NCBI GenBank assembly: GCA_002238505.1
Contig: MPMM01000001.1
Coordinates: 310,001-374,000, forward strand
Length of the DNA stretch: 64,000 nt
Direction of reading: 5' to 3'
From: SAR202 cluster bacterium bin22
GTDB taxonomy: Bacteria; Chloroflexota; Dehalococcoidia; Lucifugimonadales; UBA3495
Part shown: one piece after another, positions 24,141-33,210 of the stretch
Layout: every line of letters begins with the position of its first letter
Position numbering within the stretch: the stretch's first letter is position 1
Notes under the pieces: model-generated
The model's database searches: none
Seen by the model: the letters and a program-made list of their open reading frames with translations, nothing else
What the model was told of the DNA's origin: nothing
Position numbers and translations under genes: made by a program

Positions 24141-26069
24141 ATGGTTTGGGCTTGGCTAATACCGGTCATTAGCTTCGCAGTGGTGCCCCTGATTATCCTT
24201 TTCGGGAAACGACTCCCGGGAAAGGGTTCCCCGCTGGCTATCCTGGCAATTCTGGCCGGATTTGCAATATTCTGGGTGGTGTTTGCAGGCTTTCTGTCCG
24301 CCGGCCCGGAAACTGAAGGGTGCGACATAGGTGTCGGCACCAAGGTTCTCACCTGCAACTTCCAGATTACCTGGTTTGAGGCAGGGATACCGGGAGCAGA
24401 CACCAGTGGCTTCGACCGCATTGAAATAGCATGGGGAATAACCATTGACCCGCTGACGGTGTCCATGCTGGGTCTGGCTACATTTGTGGCATTGATGGTG
24501 CAGATTTACTCCCTGGGCTACATGCACGGCGACCCCCGTATGGACTGGTACTATGCCTTCCATGCCCTGTTTATTGCCTCGATGCTCACCCTGGTGTTGG
24601 CCGACAACTTCCTTCTGCTCTACGTGGCCTGGGAGTTGGTGGGCCTCTGCTCCTACCTGCTGATTGGATTCTGGCACGAACGGCCCGAACCTAGAGAGGC
24701 TGCCAAGAAGGCGTTCATTGTCACTCGCATCGGCGACGTGGGACTGCTGGTGGGCATCCTGCTTTTGTGGAGTCACGTCGGCAGTTTCAGTATGTCCGAG
24801 ACATTTGCGGCCGTGGCGGGCGGCGAGCTGAGCGATGGAGTTGTGACGGCATCCGCCCTGTTGCTCTTCCTCGGAGCCATGGGCAAGTCGGCCCAGTTCC
24901 CGTTCCACGTGTGGCTGCCCGACGCCATGGAGGGTCCCACTCCCGTAAGCGCGCTGATTCACGCGGCGACAATGGTGGCAGCCGGAGTTTACCTGGTGGC
25001 CCGTGCTTTTCCGATTTTCAGCGCTTCGGACACGGCCATGCTGGTGGTGGCCACCGTTGGCCTGATAACCGCCCTGGGAGCCGCAACAATAGCGCTGGTC
25101 GCTACGGATCTGAAACGCATTCTGGCCTATTCCACCATCAGCCATCTGGGCCTGATGATGCTGTCCCTGGGCGCAGCAGGGTACACGGCTGCTATTTTCC
25201 ATCTGTTGGCCCATGGGTTTGCCAAGGCCCTTTTGTTCCTGGGTGCCGGCAGCGTCATGCACAGCACCGAGGAACTGGACGTTCGGAAGATGGGTGGCCT
25301 GCGAAAGGTAATGCCGGTTACTGCCATTTTGTTCTCAATTGGCGCGCTGTCTCTGGGTGGCATTCCCATCCTTGCGGGCTTTTGGAGTAAGGACGAGATC
25401 CTGATTGCCGTCAATAATCATCTTAATCCGGTGTTCATTGTTCTGACCTTGCTGACTGCTTTCCTCAGCGCCCTGTATATGGCGCGGGCAATGTTCATCG
25501 TGTTTTATGGGAGATTTGCGGAACAATTTGAGCACGTTCACGACGCCCCGCCCACCATGTCCATCACCATGGGACTGCTGGCGGTATTTGCTGTCCTTTT
25601 CGGCCTGGTAGCCCTTAACTGGCCGGGCGCATTTGACGGCATTGGCTACTTCATCATTTATGAGAAGGGCCATGGGCTTGAGTTCGTAATCTGGCTGGCA
25701 GCCGTGTCCACAGTTTTGGCGATTGGGGCCTTCATCTACGGCTATCTTGCGTATGCCAGGAAGAGCGTAAACCTGGAAGGGGCGCGTCGGAAATTCGCCT
25801 GGCCGCTGAAGGTGGCCGAGGGCAAATACTACGTTGACGAACTGTACCAGTGGACAATAGACCGGGTAGTAATGTCGCTTTCCCGATTTGTGGCTTGGGT
25901 GGATCGCGCCCTGGTAAACGATGTGGGTATTAACGGTCCGGGGGACGTGACCAGGGGCCTGGGAGAGAAGCTGAAGTATCACGTGACCGGGTACGTCTAT
26001 AGCTATGTGCTGGTCATGGCTTTGGGGTTGGTGGGATTAGCCATCTTCTGGTGGCTGGTTTCCAGGTAA
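24141..26069 (+). CDS. nuoL: NADH-quinone oxidoreductase subunit L
   Basis: NuoL is the distal antiporter-like proton-pumping subunit. The 642-residue protein has SLGYMHGDPRMDWYYAF, the helix-5 Glu in LYVAWELVGLCSYLLIGFW, and the Lys/His residues in MGKSAQFPFHVWLPDAMEGP and ALIHAATMVAAGVYL. The C-terminal lateral-helix region is present. It starts 75 bases after nuoK. Confidence 0.96.
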   Translation: MVWAWLIPVISFAVVPLIILFGKRLPGKGSPLAILAILAGFAIFWVVFAGFLSAGPETEGCDIGVGTKVLTCNFQITWFEAGIPGADTSGFDRIEIAWGITIDPLTVSMLGLATFVALMVQIYSLGYMHGDPRMDWYYAFHALFIASMLTLVLADNFLLLYVAWELVGLCSYLLIGFWHERPEPREAAKKAFIVTRIGDVGLLVGILLLWSHVGSFSMSETFAAVAGGELSDGVVTASALLLFLGAMGKSAQFPFHVWLPDAMEGPTPVSALIHAATMVAAGVYLVARAFPIFSASDTAMLVVATVGLITALGAATIALVATDLKRILAYSTISHLGLMMLSLGAAGYTAAIFHLLAHGFAKALLFLGAGSVMHSTEELDVRKMGGLRKVMPVTAILFSIGALSLGGIPILAGFWSKDEILIAVNNHLNPVFIVLTLLTAFLSALYMARAMFIVFYGRFAEQFEHVHDAPPTMSITMGLLAVFAVLFGLVALNWPGAFDGIGYFIIYEKGHGLEFVIWLAAVSTVLAIGAFIYGYLAYARKSVNLEGARRKFAWPLKVAEGKYYVDELYQWTIDRVVMSLSRFVAWVDRALVNDVGINGPGDVTRGLGEKLKYHVTGYVYSYVLVMALGLVGLAIFWWLVSR

Positions 26070-26087
26070 TCGGGATTTTTTGCACCT

Positions 26088-27650
26088 ATGAACAGTTTTG
26101 ACCAATCGGCGTTGTTGTTGACGATATTAGTGCCGCTGGCCGGCGCTGTATTGTCCATGTTCCTGCCCAGGAACCGCCCAAATGACGCCTGGTATTTCGC
26201 CATCTTTGTATCGGCGATTACTCTGATTATTTCCGTCGTTCTGTTTGTCGGCTACGACTTTGCGGCCGGCGGCTACCAGTTCATCCGGATTTATGAGTGG
26301 CTGGACGAGCCCCTGAACATTGACCTGCACCTGGCAATGGACGGCATCGCCGCTACTCTGGTGTTGCTCAACGGCATTGTGTTGTTTGGCGCGGTCCTCA
26401 TATCCCAGACCATCAAACACAGGACACGGGACTTCTTTGTCCTCCTGCTGGCCCTGGGCTCCGGAGTGTTCGGAGTGTTCGTAGTCCAGGATCTGTTCTT
26501 CCTGTTTTTCTTCTACGAGCTGGCAGTTTTGCCCATGTACCTCCTCATCGGCGTTTGGGGGAGCAGCACGATTTTCGAGGCGGACCGGCAGCGACTGTGG
26601 GGAATTCCGCTACCGTTTGACCTTGGTTCTTATAACCGGCCCAAGGAATACGGGGCAATGAAGCTGATGCTGGTGCTGGTGGGCGGCAGCGTACTGATCT
26701 GGGTGGGCATTCTGGCCCTGTACGTTGCTTCGGACCAGGCCGGTAGTCCTACTTTCTCGATGGTTGCGTTGGGAGAACTTGCGAAGAATGGCGCATTCAG
26801 CCCAACTTTCCAGAACTGGGTCTTCCCCCTGTTCATGATCGGCTTTGGCGTTCTGGCCGGCCTTTGGCCCTTCCATACCTGGTCCCCCGATGGCCACGTG
26901 GCCGCTCCTACGGGAGTCAGCATGCTCCACGCCGGGGTGCTGATGAAGCTGGGCGCCTTCGGCATTATTCGGGTGGGAATGGTACTGCTTCCCGAGGGCG
27001 CAGAGGCTTGGATGCCGGTGCTGATCGTGCTGGGAACAGTAAATGTGGTGTATGGCGCTATCTCCGCCATGTCCCAACGTGACCTGAAGTACATTATTGG
27101 GTACTCAAGCGTGAGCCACATGGGGTATGTCATTATGGGCATTGCCACACTGCACCCGGTGGGCTTAACCGGGGCAGTGCTCCAGATGTTTTCCCACGGC
27201 ATTATGACGGCCCTTATGTTCGCCATGGTAGGAGCAATTTACGAACGGACCCACGTCCGTGACATCACCATTTTGAATGGCCTGATGAAGCGAATGGGAT
27301 TTGCCAGCTTCTTCTTCGCGATAGCCGGCTTGGCTTCCCTGGGATTGCCGGGGTTAAGTGGCTTCGTGGCCGAATTTATGGTATTCACCGGGGCGTTCAA
27401 GACTTATTTGCCGCTGGCCGTTCTCGCGGTGATTGGCGCAGCCCTGACTGCCATATACATTCTCAGGCTGCTGGCTCGAACCTTCTTTGGCGAGGCAGAC
27501 CCTCGCTGGGAGGGTCTGACCGACGCCAGTCCCGTGGAGAAGACGGTTGGCGCCGCCTTCGTGTTGATATTGTTGTTCGTCGGCATATGGCCGGCTCCTT
27601 TCACCCGCGTGATTAACGTGGGTGTAGATTCGGTAATGAGCCTGTTTTAG
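26088..27650 (+). CDS. nuoM: NADH-quinone oxidoreductase subunit M
   Basis: NuoM is the middle antiporter-like subunit. The 520-residue protein has FFYELAVLPMYLLIGVWG (helix-5 Glu), WPFHTWSPDGHVAAPTGVSMLHAGVLMKLGAFG-type residues around the channel Lys, and GYSSVSHMGYV. An extra loop of about 20 residues precedes EYGAMKLMLV. It lies between nuoL and nuoN with short gaps. Confidence 0.96.
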   Translation: MNSFDQSALLLTILVPLAGAVLSMFLPRNRPNDAWYFAIFVSAITLIISVVLFVGYDFAAGGYQFIRIYEWLDEPLNIDLHLAMDGIAATLVLLNGIVLFGAVLISQTIKHRTRDFFVLLLALGSGVFGVFVVQDLFFLFFFYELAVLPMYLLIGVWGSSTIFEADRQRLWGIPLPFDLGSYNRPKEYGAMKLMLVLVGGSVLIWVGILALYVASDQAGSPTFSMVALGELAKNGAFSPTFQNWVFPLFMIGFGVLAGLWPFHTWSPDGHVAAPTGVSMLHAGVLMKLGAFGIIRVGMVLLPEGAEAWMPVLIVLGTVNVVYGAISAMSQRDLKYIIGYSSVSHMGYVIMGIATLHPVGLTGAVLQMFSHGIMTALMFAMVGAIYERTHVRDITILNGLMKRMGFASFFFAIAGLASLGLPGLSGFVAEFMVFTGAFKTYLPLAVLAVIGAALTAIYILRLLARTFFGEADPRWEGLTDASPVEKTVGAAFVLILLFVGIWPAPFTRVINVGVDSVMSLF

Positions 27651-27669
27651 GTGTTTTCCTTAGTTCGTT

Positions 27670-29268
27670 TTGAGTACTGAAAACCTGACTGCCAACCTTT
27701 ACCTGCTTACGCCAGAGTTTGTTCTGGCGGGGTTTGCGTTGCTGGTGTTTGTCCTGGACCTGTTTATGCCGGACGAACGCAAAGACCTGCTGGGCTGGCT
27801 GTCGGTATTGGGATTAATCGGGATTGCAATCCTCTCCATCGCAATGCTGGTTGGAGTGGACGAATCGCTCTACAACGGCCTGCTGGCGGTGGACGAATAC
27901 GCCCTTTTCTTTAAGGTATTTTTCATCGGTATCGGGGTCTTCATAATCCTGAGCTCCATTGACTATGTAAGGCAGCATCTGAACCATCCCGGTGAGTTCT
28001 ACGGTCTGTTGCTGTTTTCCATTCTGGGCATGAATCTGATGGCCATGTCCAGGGAGTTGCTTACCGCCTATATTTCCCTGGAATTGCTGAGCTTCAGCCT
28101 CTATGTGATGGTGGCCTACGCCCTGGGCAGCCCCAGGTCGAACGAGGCCAGCCTGAAGTACATCATTGTCGGCTCAGTATCGTCAGCGATCCTGCTCTAC
28201 GGCATTAGTATGGTGTACAGCACTCTGGGCGTTACCAGGTTTGGCGACATCAGCGAGGAGTTGAAGGCTGCTACCGACGTGAGCCCAGCGCTGTGGGCAG
28301 GTCTGGCATTGATCGTCGCCGGGCTGGGCTTCAAGCTGGCGGCGGTGCCCTTCCACATGTGGGCCCCCGACGTTTACGAGGGTGCGCCTCTGCCCGTTAC
28401 CGCTTACCTGGCCATTGCGTCCAAGGCGGCAGCATTCGCCCTCGTCATTAGGCTGCTGGCCGAGGCTTTTGTTCCAGTCGCGGATCGTTGGGACCAGTGG
28501 CAGATAATTCTGGTGGTGCTGGCGGCCTTGTCGATGCTGGTGGGCAACCTGGTGGCCCTGGCCCAGCGTAATCTGAAGCGGCTGATGGCGTACTCCAGCG
28601 TTGGCCACGTTGGTTACATTCTTGCCGGCGTTGCTGTTCTTTCTACCGACTCGCTGCTCGGAGCTAACGGGGTTATTTTCTACCTGGTGGGTTACTCGGT
28701 AACGAGCATGGTGGTATTCGCCGCCTTGATTGCCTTCTTCAACGCCACCGGACAGGAGGAGATTGCGGACCTGGCCGGCCTGGCGGACCGGCAGCCCTTC
28801 CTGGCCATGGCGATTGCAATTGGCCTGTTTTCGCTGAGCGGCCTGCCCATATTTGTCGGCTTTACCATGAAGTTCTACCTGTTTACGGCCGTTGCTAATG
28901 AAGGGTTCCTCTGGGTGGCTGGCCTTGCTATTCTGACCAGCCTGATTTCCCTCTATTACTATCTGCAAGTGATCAGGCAAATGTACATCCAGCCGGCGTT
29001 GGCTGCTTCTAATGAAGGCGACGATCACGGTTCCCATGTGGATGCGGAAGACGAGGCCGGAGGAAGCGGCGATAACGAGGACGACCACACCCACACGCCG
29101 GCCCACCACGACCCTGCCTCCGATTACGTGGCCCTGCCCAGGCCTTCAGCGGCCTTGATTGCGGTGGTATTTCTTGGCCTGGTAGCCACTGTTGGCCTGG
29201 GGGTGTACCCCGCCCCCTTGCTGGAACTGGTCGAAAGCGCCAGCGCCGCCGTTATGCAGGGCGGCTAG
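27670..29268 (+). CDS. nuoN: NADH-quinone oxidoreductase subunit N with His/acid-rich loop
   Basis: NuoN is the antiporter-like subunit next to NuoK. The 532-residue protein has ELLSFSLYVMVAYALGS, KLAAVPFHMWAPDVYEGAPLPVTA and AYSSVGHVGYILAG. The start is TTG 27670. Between the last two membrane segments (about residues 452-490) there is an insertion rich in Asp, Glu and His (for example DDHGSHVDAEDEAGG and DDHTHTPAHHDP) not typical of NuoN, possibly a metal-binding loop. This is the last nuo gene; nuoE, nuoF and nuoG are absent from the operon. Confidence 0.95.
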   Translation: MSTENLTANLYLLTPEFVLAGFALLVFVLDLFMPDERKDLLGWLSVLGLIGIAILSIAMLVGVDESLYNGLLAVDEYALFFKVFFIGIGVFIILSSIDYVRQHLNHPGEFYGLLLFSILGMNLMAMSRELLTAYISLELLSFSLYVMVAYALGSPRSNEASLKYIIVGSVSSAILLYGISMVYSTLGVTRFGDISEELKAATDVSPALWAGLALIVAGLGFKLAAVPFHMWAPDVYEGAPLPVTAYLAIASKAAAFALVIRLLAEAFVPVADRWDQWQIILVVLAALSMLVGNLVALAQRNLKRLMAYSSVGHVGYILAGVAVLSTDSLLGANGVIFYLVGYSVTSMVVFAALIAFFNATGQEEIADLAGLADRQPFLAMAIAIGLFSLSGLPIFVGFTMKFYLFTAVANEGFLWVAGLAILTSLISLYYYLQVIRQMYIQPALAASNEGDDHGSHVDAEDEAGGSGDNEDDHTHTPAHHDPASDYVALPRPSAALIAVVFLGLVATVGLGVYPAPLLELVESASAAVMQGG

Positions 29269-29282
29269 TCTGGCCGAGCTTG

Positions 29283-29771
29283 ATGATGACGTCGCCCTCT
29301 CGCGATAAGAAGCTTGAGGTCTATCGGGATGCGGCACAGGTTCTGGCGGCTGCCCTGGAAGATTTTCCACGAGACATGTGGCAGTTCAGGGACGAGCACG
29401 GTTGCTGGAGTATCCACGAGCACATAGTCCATATAGCTGACAGCGAGGCCAACAGTTATATTCGGTGCCGGCGCCTGGTAGCCGAGCCGGGCTTGGAGTT
29501 GATGGCGTACGACGAGAATCAGTGGGCCTCAGCTCTCGACTATCATTCTGTCGACACCGAAGGGGCTCTGGAACTTTTCCGGGTACTGCGCCGGCGGACT
29601 TATGAGTTAATCAGGAATATACCGGAATCAGTCTGGTCCAACACCTGTTACCATCCGGAAAATGGTGACATGACCCTTGCGGACTGGTTGGATGTTTACG
29701 AGCGACACGTGGCCGAACACGTAGATTACATGCGGCAGAACCACGCCGAGTGGCTCAAGGCCCAGGCGTAA
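29283..29771 (+). CDS. DinB-family four-helix metal-binding protein
   Basis: This 162-residue protein is of the DinB/YfiT group. Three histidines of the metal site are seen in WSIHEHIVHIADSE and ERHVAEHVDYM. Such proteins include thiol-dependent transferases, but many are uncharacterised. A TTG at 29280 and two ATGs (29283, 29286) are adjacent; none has a strong ribosome site, and 29283 is chosen. It starts directly after nuoN and may be read through from that operon. Confidence 0.83.
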   Translation: MMTSPSRDKKLEVYRDAAQVLAAALEDFPRDMWQFRDEHGCWSIHEHIVHIADSEANSYIRCRRLVAEPGLELMAYDENQWASALDYHSVDTEGALELFRVLRRRTYELIRNIPESVWSNTCYHPENGDMTLADWLDVYERHVAEHVDYMRQNHAEWLKAQA

Positions 29772-29808
29772 TCCTGGCCAGTGACGCAGGACAAGGAACA
29801 GAGTACTG

Positions 29809-30300
29809 ATGATTATTTCAGTGATAGGCAGCAGCACTGCGAAGCCTGAACATGCCGTCCTGGCAGAAGAAGTGGGGCGGGAGTTGGCCCGCAGGGGCAT
29901 AATGGTGGCGTGCGGGGGAATGACCGGTGTCATGGAGGCTGCCTGCCGGGGCGCAAAGGCGGAAGGCGGCACTACCATTGGTATCCTTCCCGGTCGCCGG
30001 GGATCGCCCTTCAACTCCTACGTGGATATTCCCATTTTCACAACCCTGGGCTACGCCCGAAATATCATAGTTGTCCACTCCGGCGAGGCTTGCATCGCCA
30101 TCGGTGGTGCCTTTGGAACACTTTCAGAAATCGCTTATGCGCTGGATGCCAAGATTCCGGTGATAGGTCTGAACAGTTGGCCCCTCACCATCAAGGGTGA
30201 CGGTGACCCCATAGTGGACGGGGTACTGCCAGCGGGTGACCCGAAAGACGCCGTGGACAAGGCTATAGCCGCCGCGACTGGCGCCGGCAACACCGTCTAG
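29809..30300 (+). CDS. TIGR00725/LOG-like Rossmann-fold nucleotide-binding protein
   Basis: This 163-residue Rossmann-fold protein is related to the lysine decarboxylase-like/LOG family. Seen are ISVIGSS at the N-terminus, ACGGMTGVMEAACRGAKAEGG, GILPGR, NIIVVHSGEACIAIGGAFGTLSEIAYAL (the GG-x-GT-x-x-E type motif) and IPVIGLNSW. Members bind nucleotides; the reaction is unclear here. It lies between the DinB-like gene and enolase. Confidence 0.84.
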   Translation: MIISVIGSSTAKPEHAVLAEEVGRELARRGIMVACGGMTGVMEAACRGAKAEGGTTIGILPGRRGSPFNSYVDIPIFTTLGYARNIIVVHSGEACIAIGGAFGTLSEIAYALDAKIPVIGLNSWPLTIKGDGDPIVDGVLPAGDPKDAVDKAIAAATGAGNTV

Positions 30301-30410
30301 ACCGGGGCGGTAACACGACCGAATTTGGTCAATAACCGCCAGTTTGTGGACTGGCGACCTCTTCTCTCTTTGCGCCGGCCCAAACCATTTTGCGGGAGTA
30401 AGCGCGACCT

Positions 30411-31733
30411 ATGACAACTTCCGATACCAATGCCGTAATCTCTGATATTCGTGGCCGGGAAGTCCTGGACTCCCGGGGCAATCCTACGGTTGAAGCCGAA
30501 GTCCGGCTCTCCAATGGGGCCAAGGCCCACGCCGCAGTTCCGTCCGGAGCCAGCACCGGCAGCTATGAGGCGCTGGAAATGCGAGACGGCGATGCCCACA
30601 GATTTGGCGGCGCTGGAGTTCGCAATGCCGTCGCCAATATTGATGGCGCGATCAGCCCCGCCTTGAAGGGCCGATCACCCTTTAACCAGGCTGCGATCGA
30701 CCAGGCCATGCTGGACCTGGATGGGACTCCTTCCAAGAGTAACCTGGGGGCCAATGCAGTTCTTGCCGTCTCAATGGCTACGGCGCGGGCGGCTTCCCGG
30801 GCCCATCCTGAGTCAGGAGCCGAACTCTGGCGCTATCTGGCACAAGGGAGGCCGGTCAGCCTGCCGGCGCCCATGTTTAACATTCTCAATGGAGGCCGGC
30901 ACGCATCAAATTCGGCAGACATCCAGGAGTTCATGGTCTCTCCTGCCGGACTGCCCACTTTTTCCGATGCCCTCAGGGCGGGCGCAGAAATTTACCAGGC
31001 CCTGAAGAGTATCCTCAGGTCTGGAGGCCACAATTTGAACGTTGGCGATGAAGGTGGCTTTGCCCCTTCTTTACCGTCCAATCGGGATGCCATTGAAGTG
31101 GTATTGCGTGCCATCGAAGCTGCCGGCTACCTGCCTGGCAAGGACGTGTTGCTGACCCTGGACGTGGCCGCCTCCGAACTGTATGACCGGGACACCCGCC
31201 GGTACGTCCTTGAACGCGAGGGTACGACGCTGGATGCGGGGCAATTGGTGGACCTGTACGAGGATTGGCGGGGTTCTTATCCCATAGTCAGTATTGAAGA
31301 CGGCTTGGACGAGGATGACTGGGAGGGATGGACGGAATTGACCAGCCGCCTGGGCGGGGCGGCCCAGTTGGTAGGGGACGACCTGTTTGTAACTAACATT
31401 TCACGCATACAAAGGGGCATTGACGATGGTGCCGGCAACTCGGTATTGCTAAAACCCAACCAGATTGGTACGCTTACTGAGACTCTCCAGGCTTTGCGGA
31501 TGACGCGAAATGCCAGTTGGGGCGCCGTGATGAGCCACCGTTCTGGCGAGACCGAGGACACCACCATTGCCGATCTGGCGGTGGGGTGGAATGTTGGACA
31601 GATAAAGACCGGCGCACCCGCAAGGTCTGAACGTGTAGCCAAGTACAATCGACTTCTGCGCATAGAATCGGAACTCGGGACGGAGGCCGTTTATGCCGGA
31701 AACAGGGCCTACGCAGGTTACGGAACTAACTAA
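30411..31733 (+). CDS. eno: Enolase
   Basis: Enolase converts 2-phosphoglycerate to phosphoenolpyruvate. The 440-residue protein has [28 protein letters not shown], the magnesium site ([12 protein letters not shown] and [10 protein letters not shown]), the catalytic Lys in [13 protein letters not shown] and the signature [23 protein letters not shown] follows 300 bases downstream, so lower-glycolysis genes are grouped. Confidence 0.97.
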   Translation: MTTSDTNAVISDIRGREVLDSRGNPTVEAEVRLSNGAKAHAAVPSGASTGSYEALEMRDGDAHRFGGAGVRNAVANIDGAISPALKGRSPFNQAAIDQAMLDLDGTPSKSNLGANAVLAVSMATARAASRAHPESGAELWRYLAQGRPVSLPAPMFNILNGGRHASNSADIQEFMVSPAGLPTFSDALRAGAEIYQALKSILRSGGHNLNVGDEGGFAPSLPSNRDAIEVVLRAIEAAGYLPGKDVLLTLDVAASELYDRDTRRYVLEREGTTLDAGQLVDLYEDWRGSYPIVSIEDGLDEDDWEGWTELTSRLGGAAQLVGDDLFVTNISRIQRGIDDGAGNSVLLKPNQIGTLTETLQALRMTRNASWGAVMSHRSGETEDTTIADLAVGWNVGQIKTGAPARSERVAKYNRLLRIESELGTEAVYAGNRAYAGYGTN

Positions 31734-31929
31734 GTCCTATTTGGCTTGGCGGATATCCAGATATCTCGCAATTCAGGGTCTGAAACGCCTGATTCGCTTG
31801 ACCTGGTGGCTGGCTGTGCTGCTGGTCAGGATAGTTGTCGGATTCGGGCGACTGCTGTCAACGCCTACACCCAGCTATGTCAATCGCGCCAGACTGAGCG
31901 TTTACGGATGGTTCATATGGCGCCGGTGA
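31693..31929 (+). CDS. Possible small basic membrane protein overlapping the end of enolase
   Basis: This 78-residue frame begins at ATG 31693 inside the last 41 bases of eno, in another frame, with GGAGG six bases upstream (31682-31686). It encodes an amphipathic basic stretch followed by a single hydrophobic segment ([20 protein letters not shown]). No family is recognised. The ribosome site and membrane segment favour a real gene; the lack of homology argues caution. A competing frame at 31746-32012 looks less likely. Confidence 0.35.
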   Translation: MPETGPTQVTELTKSYLAWRISRYLAIQGLKRLIRLTWWLAVLLVRIVVGFGRLLSTPTPSYVNRARLSVYGWFIWRR

Positions 31930-32033
31930 AACGCCAGGGGAAAAGGGTCGCTTTAGTTGCCGGAGTTGTGGAATCAATGAAGTCGGACGGTCAAGTTCGG
32001 CTATCCAGATAAGGAAGATTGGAGAATTTAGAA

Positions 32034-33047
32034 ATGACTACTCGCATTGGAGTTAACGGTTTTGGCAGGATTGGTCGGCTCGTAACCCGCGCCACCATGG
32101 AGCGCTACCAGGACAAGCTGGAAGTGGCGGCGGTGAACGACCTTACCGACGACAAGACCAATGCTCACCTGTTCAAGTACGACACCAGCTACGGTGTTTA
32201 CGAGGGACAGGTGGAAGCCAATAATGGCGACCTGATCATTGATGGCCGAAACATCAAGGTTTTCTCCGAGCGCGACCCCGCCAGGATTCCCTGGTCGGAA
32301 ATGGGTGTTGACCTGGTGGTTGAATCCACCGGTATCTTCACTGATGGAGAGACCGCGGGGGGCCACCTTCAGGGGGGCGCCAGCAAGGTGGTAATTTCCG
32401 CGCCGGCCAGTAACGTTGACCTGACCATGGTGATGGGGGTCAACGACGACCAGTATGACAAGGACAAGCATAACATCGTATCCAACGCTTCCTGCACCAC
32501 CAACTGCTTTGCGCCCATGGTCAAGGTGCTGCACGAGGCCTTTGGTATCGAACACGGCCTGATGTCCACCATTCATTCATATACCAACGACCAGGCCATT
32601 CTGGACCAGCGGCATTCGGACCTGCGGCGGGCCAGGGCTGCTGCCATGAACATTATTCCCACCAGCACCGGGGCAGCACGGGCGGTTGGACTGGTATTGC
32701 CTGAACTTAACGGAAAACTCCATGGCATCGCTTTCCGGGTGCCCACTGCCACCGGTTCGGTTACCGACTTTGTGGTTGACCTGGGTCGCGGAGTGACAGT
32801 GGACGAGGTAAACGAGGCTTTCAAGGCGGCTGCCGAAGGATCGCTGAAGGGTATACTCCAGTACACCGAAGACCCCATAGTCAGTTCTGACGTCCGTGGC
32901 AACTCCCACAGTTGCGTCTTTGACGCTCTTTCCACGATCGTGATGCAGGACAACATGGTCAAGATTATGGGTTGGTACGACAACGAGTGGGGATATTCCT
33001 GCCGTACCGCCGATCTCTGCTCTTTCATGAGCGATCAGGGTATCTAA
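32034..33047 (+). CDS. gap: Glyceraldehyde-3-phosphate dehydrogenase, type I
   Basis: GAPDH oxidises glyceraldehyde 3-phosphate to 1,3-bisphosphoglycerate with NAD(P). The ATG at 32034 follows TTGGAG with good spacing and opens on [14 protein letters not shown]; an upstream in-frame TTG (32019) coincides with that ribosome site and is rejected. The 337-residue protein has the catalytic Cys in [12 protein letters not shown] and the C-terminal [11 protein letters not shown] motif. Confidence 0.97.
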   Translation: MTTRIGVNGFGRIGRLVTRATMERYQDKLEVAAVNDLTDDKTNAHLFKYDTSYGVYEGQVEANNGDLIIDGRNIKVFSERDPARIPWSEMGVDLVVESTGIFTDGETAGGHLQGGASKVVISAPASNVDLTMVMGVNDDQYDKDKHNIVSNASCTTNCFAPMVKVLHEAFGIEHGLMSTIHSYTNDQAILDQRHSDLRRARAAAMNIIPTSTGAARAVGLVLPELNGKLHGIAFRVPTATGSVTDFVVDLGRGVTVDEVNEAFKAAAEGSLKGILQYTEDPIVSSDVRGNSHSCVFDALSTIVMQDNMVKIMGWYDNEWGYSCRTADLCSFMSDQGI

Positions 33048-33091
33048 TTTCAGATAAACACCACACAGCAAGAATCTGGGAAATAAACGGG

Positions 33092-33132
33092 GAGGAACCT
33101 TGCCGCATGGGAATTGTTCCTCTTCGTTTTTT
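33092..33132 (+). terminator. Rho-independent terminator after gap
   Basis: The stem GAGGAAC (33092-33098) pairs with GTTCCTC (33116-33122) and is followed by TTCGTTTTTTG. The loop is 17 bases. It separates the glycolysis genes from the large membrane protein gene. Confidence 0.7.
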
Positions 33133-33210
33133 GTTTCCCTCATTGCTCCCGAACTTGACTTGCTCCTGTTACGGCGCGTTACTGTCCCGTTTGTTGGTGG
33201 ACGGTGAATT

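Noticed and set aside
31746-32012. An 88-codon frame between eno and gap
   Set aside because: Overlaps the better-supported frame at 31693-31929, lacks a ribosome site and has no protein-like features.
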